The position numbers and the translations under genes are program-made. From positions 62,001-126,000 of the forward strand of contig VIIQ02000094.1 of assembly GCA_007449985.2 (NCBI GenBank): DNA of 64,000 nucleotides. The letters are read 5' to 3'. The notes under the pieces were generated by a model. The model saw only the letters and a list, made by a program, of their open reading frames with translations. It searched no databases and was not told where the DNA came from. Source of the DNA: Desmodesmus armatus. Its lineage: Eukaryota; Chlorophyta; Chlorophyceae; Sphaeropleales; Scenedesmaceae. Below are positions 11,701 to 22,840 of this stretch, in pieces. Every line of letters starts with the position of its first letter. The first letter of the stretch is position 1.

Positions 11701-13372
11701 TGTTAGCTGTGTAGTCCTCAAAGACCCATCCACCAGGGCAGTAGGGCGGGCAGACGTCGTCAAACAGGACGGCATTCTCCTGACCCACGTCGTTGAACAC
11801 CAGGAACGTGAATGAGGCCTTGCCTTCTGCCACATCTGCTGCTGAGGGGGCTGAAGTGAAGGAGTACAGCCGACTCCAACCGACCGTGTTTGAACCAACC
11901 CTGGCAGGGGGTGGGGGGGGGGGGTGCAGCAGGATTACAGGGGTAGCGCACAGGGCTTGCTCGGACATTGAGTCATGTGCAAAGTGGTGGAATTGGGCAT
12001 GGTTGAGCTGGGGGCCAATCCAGAGCCAGCCCACATGCCGGCCTTGTCCCAGGGAGGTAGGGCAGCTGTGTGAAACTTAATCAGGCAGCTGCTCAGACAA
12101 GCAAACTGTTACCAGACACAAACACTTTGTCTGGTTGAGCTTGTCCATTCCAGATAAAAGCACCCAGCCTCCCCGTGACATAAGCAAAACACCCAGTGAT
12201 GGATCCCTCTGCTTGAGCCTGTCACACAGCCCCACCTGTAGTACTACCAACAGGGCACCCTAGGCTGCTCTGGCAGGCACCTACCAAGCTATCGCTCCAA
12301 CTGCAACAACCACACAACATAAGCCTGTCACACACCCCCACCTGTAGTACAGCTGCCTGTCATGTCCCACATCCCTGCCAGGGATGACAGCACGGTGCAA
12401 GAAACAGGGCTCCAGGAAGCCAAAACCACTGGCAGGCTGCCCACACATCATATCTGCGGTGTATGTCACACTGCTGGACACCACACTGTGGACAAAGTCT
12501 CTGCCCAGCTGCCTGTTGGGGTTGCTGGGGCCACTGAGGGTGCTGGGGGTGCTGGTGGTTGTGGGATTATTGGGGTTGCCGGGGGTGCTGGGAGTGCTGC
12601 TGCTGGTGTGCTGGAGGCCCCACTTTACCCTGCTGTAGTGCAGCTGCTGTGGGAGGTCACTACCGCTGACCCACTGCACTACAATGGACTGCCCGTCTGC
12701 GTGCTGAGCCAAGTGCACCTGGCCTGGAGCCAGGGGGATTGTGTTTGTGATGACTGCTGACTCTGCTAACACCACGGGAGTGGGTGTTGACGGAAAAGTG
12801 CCGTTGCTGACAAGGCGCAGGACAAACCCAGGGCTTCGGAGGTTTAGCAGCTTTATTGGGACAGTGGCACGGCCTGTTGCTGCGTAGCTTGGGCTGGCTT
12901 TGCTGATGTTGACGAAGGTGAAGGGGATTGTTTGGGTTGGATCGCTGGGGCTGGGGTAGAGGGCTAGCAGGTGGCCCCTGCGTTGTTGGCTGCTGGTGCT
13001 GGTGCTGGTTCCTGCTGCATGCTCCTGCACTGATACCTGTGTAATCTGCCCAGACTCTGTCACAGTGTGGGGGTTGGGCAAGGGGTAGAAAGCATGACAC
13101 AGCAGGGCTTCATGGCTGTTGAGATGTGTTCTTTACGATACATACTAGAGATAATTGACAAAGCCGCCCTGATTGACCCAACCAGCGCCCTCATCACCTG
13201 TCAGCTGTTCCACGCTGCTGATGATTGAATAGCGGCGCTGCTGCTCCAGGTGTCTACGCACTGTGTGTGGGGCTGGCCACCTGCTTTTGCTGTTGATGTG
13301 ACAGGATGATAGCGGCACTGATAAAAGAATGCACCATAGCAGCACCGGGATGCTGTAATGCATGGGCACCAT
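8773..13372 (-). CDS. Purple acid phosphatase / metallophosphoesterase (plant PAP27-like), secreted
   Basis: Nine-exon model, phases consistent: 13146-13372, 12342-13115, 11641-11900, 11221-11249 (29-bp microexon), 10959-11028, 10636-10726, 9997-10414, 9538-9691, 8773-9155; about 801 residues, longer than plant relatives (about 600-650) because of Pro/Thr/Ser-rich inserts in exons 2 and 7. A hydrophobic signal peptide follows the ATG. Exon 2 carries the Fn3-like N-terminal domain (PGQVHLAQ, VVQWVSG, TADMMCGQPASGFG). All dimetal ligands are present: FNDVG, GDLAYANG (microexon), GNHE, the His of TPWLVVGLH, and GHDHAYARTC. The C-terminal tail (WVVFGAENRNGYLRV) is typical. Members hydrolyse phosphate mono- or diesters using an Fe(III)-M(II) centre and act outside the cell or in the vacuole. 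The exon 1/2 junction is uncertain: the phase-consistent intron 13116-13145 is only 30 bp; alternative donor at 13197 with acceptor at 13108. It shares a 304-bp divergent promoter with the MFS gene. Confidence 0.9.
12217..12350 (-). repeat. Duplicated exon end and donor inside phosphatase intron 2
   Basis: The sequence GCCTGTCACAC-A-CCCCACCTGTAGTAC (plus strand) occurs at about 12217-12246 and again at 12323-12350. On the minus strand it contains the donor of exon 2 (TACTACAG|GTGGGG), so the intron begins with two near-identical donors about 106 bp apart. Confidence 0.7.
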
Positions 13373-13676
13373 TTCATGGCATGGCCAGCAGATCAACCAA
13401 CATGACCCAGCTATACACACCCAAACCTAGAACCTTTGTGTGAATGAAATAGATTGTTCAAGTTGATTGTATGCTATTGCTGGATGCTTCATCCCTGTCT
13501 CGAGCGTTTGGAATTAGTCACTGGTGACGTGGCAGCGCAGTGCAGGGCAACATGGAATTCACCCTCCAACCGATACCCTATTCTCCATCGCCATTAGTCT
13601 GCAGTTTCCCAGGCTTCCAGGTTCAACTTTCAGAGTATGGTCGCCGACTGCCGCAGTACTGCTGCTGTTGCAACCA
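13373..13676. promoter_or_regulatory. Divergent promoter region, phosphatase (-) / MFS carrier (+)
   Basis: Only 304 bases separate the two ATGs, so both promoters and 5'UTRs must lie here. No TATA box stands out with confidence. Confidence 0.5.
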
Positions 13677-16543
13677 ATGGCGTTCGCTCGGAGCAGGATT
13701 CAGCAAGCCAATGTGACCTCTAGACCTACTGAACCATTGTTTGCGGGCAGGGCGCCGAGGAGAGCTATGAAGCGTGCTTTATTGAAGGAAGCACCCACCA
13801 CTAGGTCAATCAGCCCACCAAGGCGCCAGGCTGATTCCAAGCCTCTACCCAGTCAGGATGGTGCACAGTATGGATTGAACAAGCAGCAGCTGGTGCTTGC
13901 CAAGGTGTGGGGCGCGCTGAGGGCCAGCAACAGCAGCAAACGTTGGGTGACCATGTCAACGAAGGGCAGCAGAGCAGCACGGCAGCTCAACAAAGCATGC
14001 AAGTGAACCTATCACATGCATGGACTTGTATTCATGCTCTGATTTGCCGGTGCAAGTCGGGTGTGGGCAGTTGTGCATAGTTCTCATGCAACTGCACCAG
14101 GTTGGAACTCAAGCCATGACCGAGCACTTTGGTTGGTGACCCTCCCTCACCCTCATTTTGCTATGCTGTCCTCACCGCAGGCTTATAACTTCCTTGCTGG
14201 CAGCTCAGGGGTGTTCCTGCTCCCCTACCTCAATCTCTACCTGGCACAGCGAGGCCTGAGCTCAGCCCAAATCGGCTTACTAGCAGCCCTGCGCACCTGG
14301 CTCGCAGCACCCATCGCTCTATCAGCCACAGCTATGTCAGACCGTTACAAGATCCACAAGCAGCTGCTGCTGTTGGCATGTATCGCGTCTTGTGGGCTGC
14401 GCAGTAGCTTGCCGCTGGTGAATGGCACTGGGCTGCTGTTTGGCACACTGCTGCTGGCAGACCTCTTGGGGGCACCAGTGGGTGTCCTGGCAGACTCCTG
14501 CGTGCTGTCAAACTGCAATGAGGTGCGTCACCAAGTAGTGTGCATCATCATGACGTCAGTGTGTCCAGCCCTGCTGAGCCCACCCTGGCATGTCGTAGCA
14601 TGTGGCAATGTAGTGGTTTTGTGCACCACAGCACTTTGGGTGGGGTGGGTGCAGTGGTGGGGCTGTCATGCATGCATGGTTGTGTGTTTGCAATGGCAGT
14701 AACTCGAAACCACACGATTAGGTTGCTTCTCACAATCGCACACGCTCTCCAATGCATATCAAGTTCACACACCCTCTTCTTCTCACGCAAGCAGCCGCCC
14801 AACCTCTTCACTGCCCCTCCCGCTTTTTTTTCTTCTCACACATTCTACCGCCTTTCTCACACCTGCAGGCCGCTGGCGAGTCATATGGCAAGCAGCGGCA
14901 GTGGGGCTCCATTGGCTTTGGCCTGTCCAGCCTGCCAGCCGGCTGGCTCATAGGCAAGACCGGCCTCACTTCATGCTTCCTGGTGTACGGCCTAGTCTCA
15001 CTGCCCCTCATAGCCGTCACTAGCCTCATGCGCTACACCTCAGCCACCGCAGCAGTCACAGCAGCAGCCACAGCCGCCAAAACGACGACACACATTACGA
15101 CGGTGTACAGACAGCGGCTGCCAGCGCACAACAGCAGCAGCACAGCCGACGGCGCCAGCAGCAGGAGGCTGCGGCAGCAGGGTCGCCAGGGCAGCAGGAG
15201 CAGCAGCAGTCGGCGCGCAGTCTGCTGCAGCAGCCTGCTGTGTTGCTGTTCCTGTGGCGGTGTCTGCTGTTGGGGCTGGGCATGGGTGTGATGAGCAACT
15301 ATGAGTTCCTGTGGCTCAAGCAGTTAGGAGCACCGGAGATGCTCCTGGGCGTCGCCATAGCGGTGAGTTGTTCTTGTTCTTGTGCTGGGACTCGTGGGGT
15401 AGAGGTGGGCAAAGCAGTTGTTGTGGCTGTCGTGGCTGCAGCATTGATCAAAGGTGTAGGTTGTCCTTGAGAGTGTCGCTGCAGCTGCAAAGCTTGGTGC
15501 TGGGCTCGCACTGTGGTTTGCTCAGCATGTCGACTGCGCACCATACCAACTGCCTGGCTGACACAGGGAGTGCAGTGCAGTTTGGTGGTTGCCGCGCCGG
15601 CATTCACTGCCATTGCAAATGGTCGAGCCCAGTGTCACATTCACTTCAGTTTCCACCTGTGGTCATCACTGTGTATCTACTCGATTTGTTTTCTAAATCT
15701 TGGTTGGCGACCCTTTGCCCGGTACCCTGCTTGCTGCTGCTGCTGCGCAGGTCTCCATCACCACTGAGGTCCCTGCCTTCACCCTACAGGGTGCTGTCCT
15801 GCAGCGGGTATCACCAGAGGCCCTCCTCAACCTTGCAGTGGCAGCAACAGCGCTGCGGCTGGCACTGTACGGTCTGCTGCCCCTAGCTGGCAACCCCTGG
15901 GCTGTGCTGCCTGTGGAGTTGCTGCATGGGGTCACCTTTGGCCTGGGGTGGGGTGCTGCTACTGCTGCCAGCACAAGGTTGGCGCCACCGCACTTGGCAG
16001 CTACGATGCAGGTGGGTTGCGGCACATGCAGCAGGTTGCAGGACATGTGCTGCTGTGTGGTTGCTTCTTCCACGCATATAGGCACAGTTTCCTGCAGGTA
16101 GCATCGGTCATGTGGAGAAGAGCTTGACTATGGGTGCATGTTTGGCCCCAACCACGTACATACAGGCGCGCGCATGTCAACCCCATCCACACACATGTGG
16201 CGATACTGAGTCCTGTCTTGAGCATTTGCTTCATGGAGACAATCAAATGTGCTCAGCCAAAACGTACATTTAGGTGTGAACCTGACACGCAGAATCACAC
16301 TCAGACATGGCATGACCGTGGGTTGTATGTGGTGTATGCTTGCAGGGCCTCTTTCAGTCCACGTATGCAGGTCTGGGCGCAGGCCTAGGGGGCCTGATGG
16401 GAGGGCTGCTCATGGAGCGCACAGGAGGCCAGGGCCTGTTCTTCACCACTGCTGCTATGGTGGCTGCTGGGGGTCTGGCAGGTGCATTTGTGGGCAACCT
16501 CCCTGCACTGACGCAGCAGAGCATCAAACACAAGGAGCTTTGA
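13677..16543 (+). CDS. Major facilitator superfamily carrier (MFS_1-like / MFSD6-type family)
   Basis: Five exons, all phase 0: 13677-13904, 14181-14522, 14869-15362, 15751-16011, 16346-16543; about 507 residues, usual for MFS. Exon 1 gives a basic, Ser/Pro-rich N-terminus, possibly targeting. Exon 2 starts transmembrane helix 1 (AYNFLAGSSGVFLLPYLNLY) and has QRGLSSAQIGLLAALRTW, typical of the family. Exon 3 has the family signature YGKQRQWGSIGFGLS, then a long Ser/Gln-rich loop. Exons 4 and 5 have the C-terminal signature WAVLPVELLHGVTFGLGW and ATMQ|GLFQ followed by a Gly-rich helix. Exon 3 is 494 bases, one short of a whole number of codons: the frame shifts between about 15025 and 15110 in the Gln/Ser loop, while helices on both sides are intact. 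Substrate unknown. A TGTAA lies at 16891. Confidence 0.85.
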
Positions 16544-18586
16544 GCAGCCGTGGTGGGGTGTGTGGGAGTGTTTGTCCAGCAACGGGTTGAGGGTGTTGTC
16601 GCCGTTGTCAACTAGGTATGCCGCCGGCATATCGCTGGCAGCGGTGTGCACACGCTACCTGCTGGCCTGTGTGTATTGGTTGCGGAGAGGCCCATTGGCC
16701 TCAGCTCCCAGCTGAAATGATTGCGAGTGCCACGTGCTGCTGCTGCAATTTTCACAGCAGCAGCAGCAGCAGCGTGTGCGGTGGCGCTGAATGCATGTTC
16801 TTGGGAGGCTTGAAGCTTGTTGCAGCAGGTGTTGTATCACCATCAATGCATCAAGCAGTGTATAGCTGCTGGTGCCCAATTTTGCCAGTGTGTAATTATG
16901 CACAAAAGCGGGGCATCTGCAAATTGATGCCTGGCAGGGGCGTGTGGGGATTGTTGCAGTATAGGAACCACCTTTTGTGGAGGGCTTGAGGGGGCTTGGG
17001 GGTGAAGGGCGCTGTAGATTGCCACAGCTGTCCAGGCACCCAGAGGGCGATAATCAACAGTGTGCGCAAGCTGACGGGTGAGCCAGTGTTTGCACTGGTG
17101 TGGTGTGTGTGAAGGCTGGAAGGGGAAGTGAGCTGCGGCTGCATCACGCTGCCGTTGTGCTGTTCATTCCCTTTTGCTGCGCACTGTATCCTACTTGTGT
17201 ACACATTGGGTCCTCAATGGAGGGAGATGGGGAAGACATGACGCACACCGTGTGCCACAGTGTGGCACATGCGCAATTGCCAAGCAGGGAGGTGCTGTGC
17301 ACTGGAGTAACTGTCCCCCAGACAGGCTTGATGTGGCGTGGCGGGGTTTGTGATGTTGACAGATGGGCCTTTGCCTTGTGGACGGTGGGACCTTTTGCTG
17401 CATCGTTGCTGCAGCTCGTGCCCATGCACGGTTGCAAGCTCCCTGCAAGCCAGCAAAGTTGCTACTGGTTCTGATCTCAACCCACAGTAGCCAGACTGGC
17501 CTGGTCCAAACACACTGTTTGGACCAGGCCAGTCTGGCGTCGTGTGATATGCTGTACTGCAACCATGCAGCACACAATGCAGTGTGGTTTACAGGTGTGA
17601 TGTATGTCGCCTGAGTGCAGCTGGGTTGCAATGGCTGCGGATCGCACGGGCCAAAGGGTGTGGATCTCTTGGAGACTTTGCTTTTTTCTGGCCTTTTGAC
17701 GCCCGTGGTTGCAAGTGGCACCTGCAGGCTGAGTAGCACATGTGTGCTGTATGGCGTCCTTAGGTCTGTGCTGTGTGCTCTGGATGTGGTGTGTGGCGTA
17801 TACTGGGTATGCATCTCTTGTGTGTGTTCTGTGGCACTCATTGTGCCAACTATTGGACGTATCTGCTACCTACATGGACAGCTGTCAACTGCAAGGCGTC
17901 ATGCTGCTGCGTTGACTGAAACGCAGCTGTGTGGAATGTGCAGAATCGCAACCATTCAACGCTGTTGGTTTCGTCAGGCAGCATGGTGCTGCATATGGCG
18001 GTGTTGGCAGCTTCTCGAAAAGCAGCCACTGCTGCAGGTTGTTGCATGTACGCGTGCGCTCGACCTGCAGGAACAATTGTTCAAGTACTGTATGGTGTAC
18101 TCGCAGCCCACAGCAAGCACAGATCACCATACGTGAGCCATCCTGGCCCCATATGTGGTCATTGTACACGTGGTGGGTCAGCGGGATGGCAGACCATGTG
18201 TTTGCAAACAGTGTCAGCATGGGCAGCCTGCATGGCAATGCTGTTCCCCGACAGACAAGCAGCTATCTGCTATCAACCACTCACGTAACTACATTGTGTT
18301 TACATGTAATGGTCATGTTGCAGACGGTGTGCGCAGCTTCGGGCGAAAATCAAAGTCCAAGGATCCGCCAGTCGGGAAAAAATTCTTCTTGGACGGTCGT
18401 TTCTTTCGCAATGAGGCAGCTCAGTCAATGGCATGTGAGTTCCATATGCGTGTTCTTGATTCAAATTACCGCGACGTGAGGCAAGTGACTCATCATTACA
18501 AGCAAGCTGCAGTACAACTGCTCAAATTCTCAGAGTCACCTTTTGCAGCACTAACTAGAGTTGAGAGTCAAATTCTGGCAGCCACA
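16544..18586. other. T/G-rich 3' and intergenic region; no gene seen
   Basis: Downstream of the MFS gene the plus strand is rich in T and G, as in other regions downstream of plus-strand genes here. A TGTAA at 16891-16895 is a likely polyadenylation signal of the MFS gene. A 22-bp perfect inverted repeat lies at 17490-17538. An open frame at about 18428-18586 runs in phase into the DUF488 start and could be an N-terminal extension of that protein. Confidence 0.4.
17490..17538. repeat. Perfect 22-bp inverted repeat with 5-nt loop
   Basis: Left arm 17490-17511 and right arm 17517-17538 are exact reverse complements around the loop ACACT. The RNA from either strand would form a 22-bp hairpin without mismatches. 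It lies about 0.95 kb after the MFS stop. Confidence 0.95.
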
Positions 18587-19689
18587 ATGTCCAAAACACT
18601 TTACACCATTGGCCACTCCACACGGCCACTTGAAGAGCTGGTGGGCATGTTGACAAGCAACGGTGTGACCACACTGATCGATGTGCGCACAATGCCCAAG
18701 TCCAGGACCAACCCACAGGCAAGTTGTGTGACACAATAAATCTGCCAATCTCACACAGGGCTCTGTGGCTGGTTTGCATGGTTCAGGATTGTTTCTTGGC
18801 AATGTCTGTTCTCCAGCCTAGATTGGCACAGCATTGCAATTGGTGCCTTGCCTGGCGATGACACCAGGTTGTGCTGCTAACATGTCATGGTCGCAGTTCA
18901 ACAAAGAAGCCCTTGAGGAGCAGCTGCTTGCCGAGCACGGCATACAGTACAAGTGGCAGGGCAAGGAGCTGGGGGGCCTGCGCAAACGGGACAAAAACAG
19001 CGACACGAATGCAGGTGGGTGCAGCACATCTAGCTGGCACGCCAGTCACAGGAACCCCTGTTGTAGGCCCAGGGGCTGGGCCCCCAAAAGCTGCAGTGGA
19101 ACGGCTACACATGCGTTGGGCAATGTGAGCACCACACATGCCCTCTCAGGCTCATGGTGCTGGTTGCATCCCATGCATTTCTTTTTCTTTTTGTATGCCA
19201 GTGCTGACTGCCGCTCAGCACTAGGCTCAGGTGGAAAAATGGCGGCAATCTGCTCAGAGGCATGCTGCCTGGTGCTGCATTGCAGGCTGGGACAACGCTT
19301 CGTTTCGTGGCTATGCCGACTACATGCAGACAGTTGCATTCAGGGAAGGCTTACAGGAGCTGCTGCAGCTGGCAGAGGGAGCGCAGGGCGCAGTGGCCAT
19401 CATGTGTGCTGAAGTGGTGTCCTTCAGGTGCCACCGGTCACTCATAAGCGATGCTGCAAGTGTCAGAGGCTGGCGGGTGCTGCACATCACCACCCCAGGC
19501 AAGGCACCCTCTCCGCACAAGCTGACAAAGTTTGCAGTGGTGGAGGAGGGGGAACAGATCACATATCCAGCATATGAGCACACACCTAGGGAGCGCAAGA
19601 AGGGCAGCAGCAGCGCTGGTGGAAGCAGGAAGTCCAGCAAAAGCACAGGCAGCAGCGGCAGAGGTGCAAAACGGGCACAACCTGACTAA
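18587..19689 (+). CDS. DUF488 family protein
   Basis: Exons 18587-18718, 18897-19014, 19286-19689; 217 residues. Exon 1 holds the N-terminal motif ([29 protein letters not shown]). Its donor is CAG|GCAAGT, a GC-AG intron, needed to join NPQ to FNKEAL in exon 2. Exon 3 holds [13 protein letters not shown], then IMCAE and CHRSLISD, the conserved Cys/Glu/His residues of DUF488. The C-terminus is a basic Ser/Gly/Lys tail. DUF488 proteins are widespread in bacteria and scattered in algae; biochemical role not established. The start was chosen where family members begin; an in-frame ATG at 18428 would add 53 residues and could supply an organelle-targeting extension. Confidence 0.9.
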
Positions 19690-20304
19690 GCGCTCTAGCG
19701 TACGTAGGTGCTGCTTGGGGTGCATTCCAGTTGGGTTGCACTTGGCAGCTGCACCCCTGTATTGCACTTGGTGGTTGCATCCCGCATTTCAGTCTACTGG
19801 GACCGGCAGCCGCGGTAAACGCGCTGTCATGTTGGTGTTGACAGGACAGCTAAGCCATTGGCATTGGGTTGAGGCTGGGAGGCCCGTTGACGTAAACATA
19901 GTGTTTGTACAACAGCTGCTGTTGGCAAGCCATTGGCTAGCAGGCACTGTGGTGACTGCTGGGTGGATGTTGGGACAACAAGTATTTGCTGGGCATGTTG
20001 ACCAGGCGGCTGTTTACGGTTGGCTCATAGAAGTGATGTTTGGCTCTGGGTCTGGCGTCACCACGTGTACGTTTTGAGATTACAGCATTGGTCAGTGTTT
20101 CAGGAGCAGGCTGTGCATCGGCTGTGTCAGTTGATTGTTCCCGCCTGTGTGTGTTTGACTGTCACCGTCAAACAAGAGGCCTATCACACTTGTCTGCATT
20201 GCAACTGGCCGTTGATTGACTGCTGCACCTTGCATCTTGGTCTGAGGTTTTGTACACACGCGTATGCCACAGCCTTCATGGCACCATGATGCATTTGATT
20301 GATC
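19690..20304. other. Convergent intergenic region
   Basis: T/G-rich on plus up to about 20285, then C/A-rich, marking where plus-strand and minus-strand transcripts meet. No exon seen. Confidence 0.4.
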
Positions 20305-20309
20305 TTACA
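20305..20309 (-). terminator. Putative TGTAA polyadenylation signal, minus strand
   Basis: TTACA on plus at the point where base composition switches from T/G-rich to C/A-rich; probably the 3' end of the minus-strand membrane-protein unit (module I). Confidence 0.35.
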
Positions 20310-21142
20310 AGGTCTTGCTGGTTCAGCAAGACACACGTGTCACAAGGCTGTACAAGTAACCAAATGCCTTACAGACCAAGGTCTGGGTCACGCTGTGCAC
20401 GCAAAACATGCCGTCAAATGCCGTAAGGGCAGTGCGTGTCAGCCATATCCAAGGACACCAGGTTGCTGCCAAGGGCCAAACATGCAGGACCAGCAGGGGC
20501 CAGTCAAAGTCAACAAAAAAAGTCAAAGTTGTCACCGGACTGCACCCACAGAAGAGTCAGATGCTGCAGCCGAGCCATGCAGGCCAACAAAGAACCACAC
20601 CCCTCAGCGCGACCCTCCATACCACACAACACAAGCTGCTGCAGCCATGTTACAAGAGACAAAACCTCTGCTATTAGCTTGATCAGTAACAGAAGATATA
20701 TCTTCGATGCAGCGGCAGTGCTAAACCAGGCACACTGAGCGGACCAATGTCACCAGCACTTGACAAGCGCATCGCCTGCAGGTTGCTGAGCATGCATAAC
20801 TGCCCAACATCCTCGCCACTGACACAACCCGACAGGGATGTAGGGTGCTGCACAGAATGCAACAGCCGCATGGGTCCAGACACAGCCTTGGGAATTATGT
20901 GGGCGTGTCAAATGAAGTGCTTCAGGTGAAAAGGCTTGACAGGCAGTCCACCGCATGCGCATGCATCAACATGGACATGGAGCAAACCTGGCCCCAAGCC
21001 AGCATAATCCATGTTCACCAACTGTTGAAAACGATCTTCACAAGCTGAAAGGAGCAGCAGGGTGCACATGCAAGCAGAATAGAGTCCCACAACACAGCCT
21101 GGTGGCCCCAGCACACAACACCAACCCAGCCGCACCCCCACT

Positions 21143-22099
21143 TCACATTCCGACAGGTCCGTCCATGCAATTCCACTGCCTTTCAAAAGGCAGCAACAAG
21201 ATCAGCCACACCAGCAGGTAGAGTACTGCTGCTAAACCCTGCAGGCTATCAGCCACACCAGCAGAACCCTGACCTACCCATGCAGGCTGTGAAGGCGGCG
21301 TGTCAATGGCTATCAGCACCGGCAAGCTGCATGTGAAGGCGGCTGCAGCTGCCACAAGCCCCTTGCGGCTGCCTGACAGCAACAGTAGGAAGCTGAGGCA
21401 GCCCAGCGACAGCACAATGCCTGCACAGAGGCAAACAACCAAGACAGCAGAGTGCAGGACGCAGTGGCAGCATCGTCAAGCAGCACAAGAAGTGTTGGGC
21501 AACAGGCCTTGTGTCCAGATACGATCAAAATGGAAAGTGTTCCTGCAGCTGTTCCAAAAACTGTTGATCAGTGCTGCATGCTGCTCTGACATGCTGTGCC
21601 ATGCAACCGCTTTTTCCCCCCTGACGCAACACACCAGCTGTGCACACGAATGCTTTGCCTCAGTTCTAAAGACCGTCTACAGTGGCCAAACACAGCCAGC
21701 AGCCGCCCAGTAGCACCATCTGCACCCCAACATGGCCCCTGGTAGTGGGGTCTGCAGTCACTGCTGTAGCAAGCTGCATCCCATCGGCACACCAGCAGCA
21801 GCAACACCTGCCGCCGACAGTATACTGGAAGCAGCGACAGCTTGGCTGGAGCCGTGCACTCGGCTGTGTGTGGTTCCCTCAAAACCCCAGCTGCCACGCT
21901 TGCTGCGCCTGTTTCTGTCGGTTCGCTGCGGGACTGGGGGCCCATTCCCGCATCACTCCTTCCCCTGTACCGGCACTGCTGCTGCTGTTGATGATGATCT
22001 AGTTCCCCCCTCCCTAGCCGGAGTCAGTGCCAGCTGCTCATAGCTACTGTCACCTGGTGAGCTGTCGCTGCTGGCAGTACCACTGCTGAATATACTCAT
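21143..22099 (-). pseudogene. Small multi-span membrane protein gene, module copy I (frameshifted)
   Basis: ATG at 22099 starts MSIFSSGTASSDSS and SSYEQLAL, a Ser/Thr-rich N-terminus. A second exon after an AG near 21778 reads VTADPTTRGHVGVQMVLLG. A third, from 21420, reads GIVLSLGCLSFLLLLSGSRK and GLVAAAAAFTCSLPVLIAI. A last piece is hydrophobic (LAAVLYLLVWLILLLPF). Four membrane segments are thus suggested. Compared with copy III, about 4 bases are missing after VQMVLLGG, so exon 2 shifts frame. Family not recognised. It sits at the end of a repeated module (arrays, tRNA-like hairpins, CAG tract, this gene). Confidence 0.5.
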
Positions 22100-22251
22100 T
22101 CTGTGCTGCTGTTGGTGATTCCCTGGGCGGCAGGGACCAAGAGAGCCACATTGGACTGACTGCAGGAGCCAGTGCACTACTGAGCAGCTAGTGAGTGCTG
22201 CTGAGCAGCAGCTGCACCCAACAGCTGCATGCACACATGAACATCAAGACT

Positions 22252-22300
22252 GAACAACAGCAGCAGCACGCAGCAGCAGCAGCAGCAGCAGCAACGAGAC
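22252..22300. repeat. (CAG)n-rich tract, module copy I
   Basis: CAG/GCA triplets just upstream (minus-strand sense) of the membrane-protein gene; the plus-strand copy II carries (TGC)14 at the same module position. Confidence 0.7.
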
Positions 22301-22584
22301 GAGTGCACCAAGCGGGGTAACTGAGTCAGCACTTCACCCACAACCTACACCCGGGCCGGCCCAAACAGCCCCTGACTGTAGAGTCTGCATGTGTTCCCCC
22401 GCCCTTGGCGCAACTTCATCACCCACTACTGCTGCCGTAGCCCAGTACTGTCTCAATCGCCAGTGTTGCTTTCCAATGCAACCCTATAAAGTGACTTGGA
22501 CAGATGTCTGTGCGCAGGAATCTGTCAGTAAGTGCATGCTAGATAGTGCAAGAATACCACCCGACACCTTTCATACCGGACCAT

Positions 22585-22645
22585 GGAAGGATTGAACTTC
22601 CACACCACAGGGGAGTTTGGACCCCCGTGGCTGCCAACCAGGCAG
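22585..22645 (-). other. tRNA-like hairpin set, module copy I
   Basis: In minus-strand sense: a 5-bp arm CTGCC-TGGTT-GGCAG (22631-22645), an anticodon-like arm GGGGG-TCCAAAC-TCCCC (22610-22626), an 8-nt spacer, and a T-like arm GGAAG-TTCAATC-CTTCC (22585-22601). No acceptor stem pairs around it, so it is not a functional tRNA gene by eye. Confidence 0.5.
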
Positions 22646-22840
22646 ACCCAAAAGAAAAATCCCTTCACCAAATCAGCTGTTATGCTAGGCAAGACTATTG
22701 ACCAAAGTTTGAGAAGCTTGCTTGGACATGAGGGTGCACCCCATCCCCCCAAAAGGACGATACTGAGGCAACTTGCATCCCATGCTGCCCCTCCCTCCCC
22801 CCCCCCGCTCTGCAATGTGCAGTACTGAGGCAAGGTGTAC

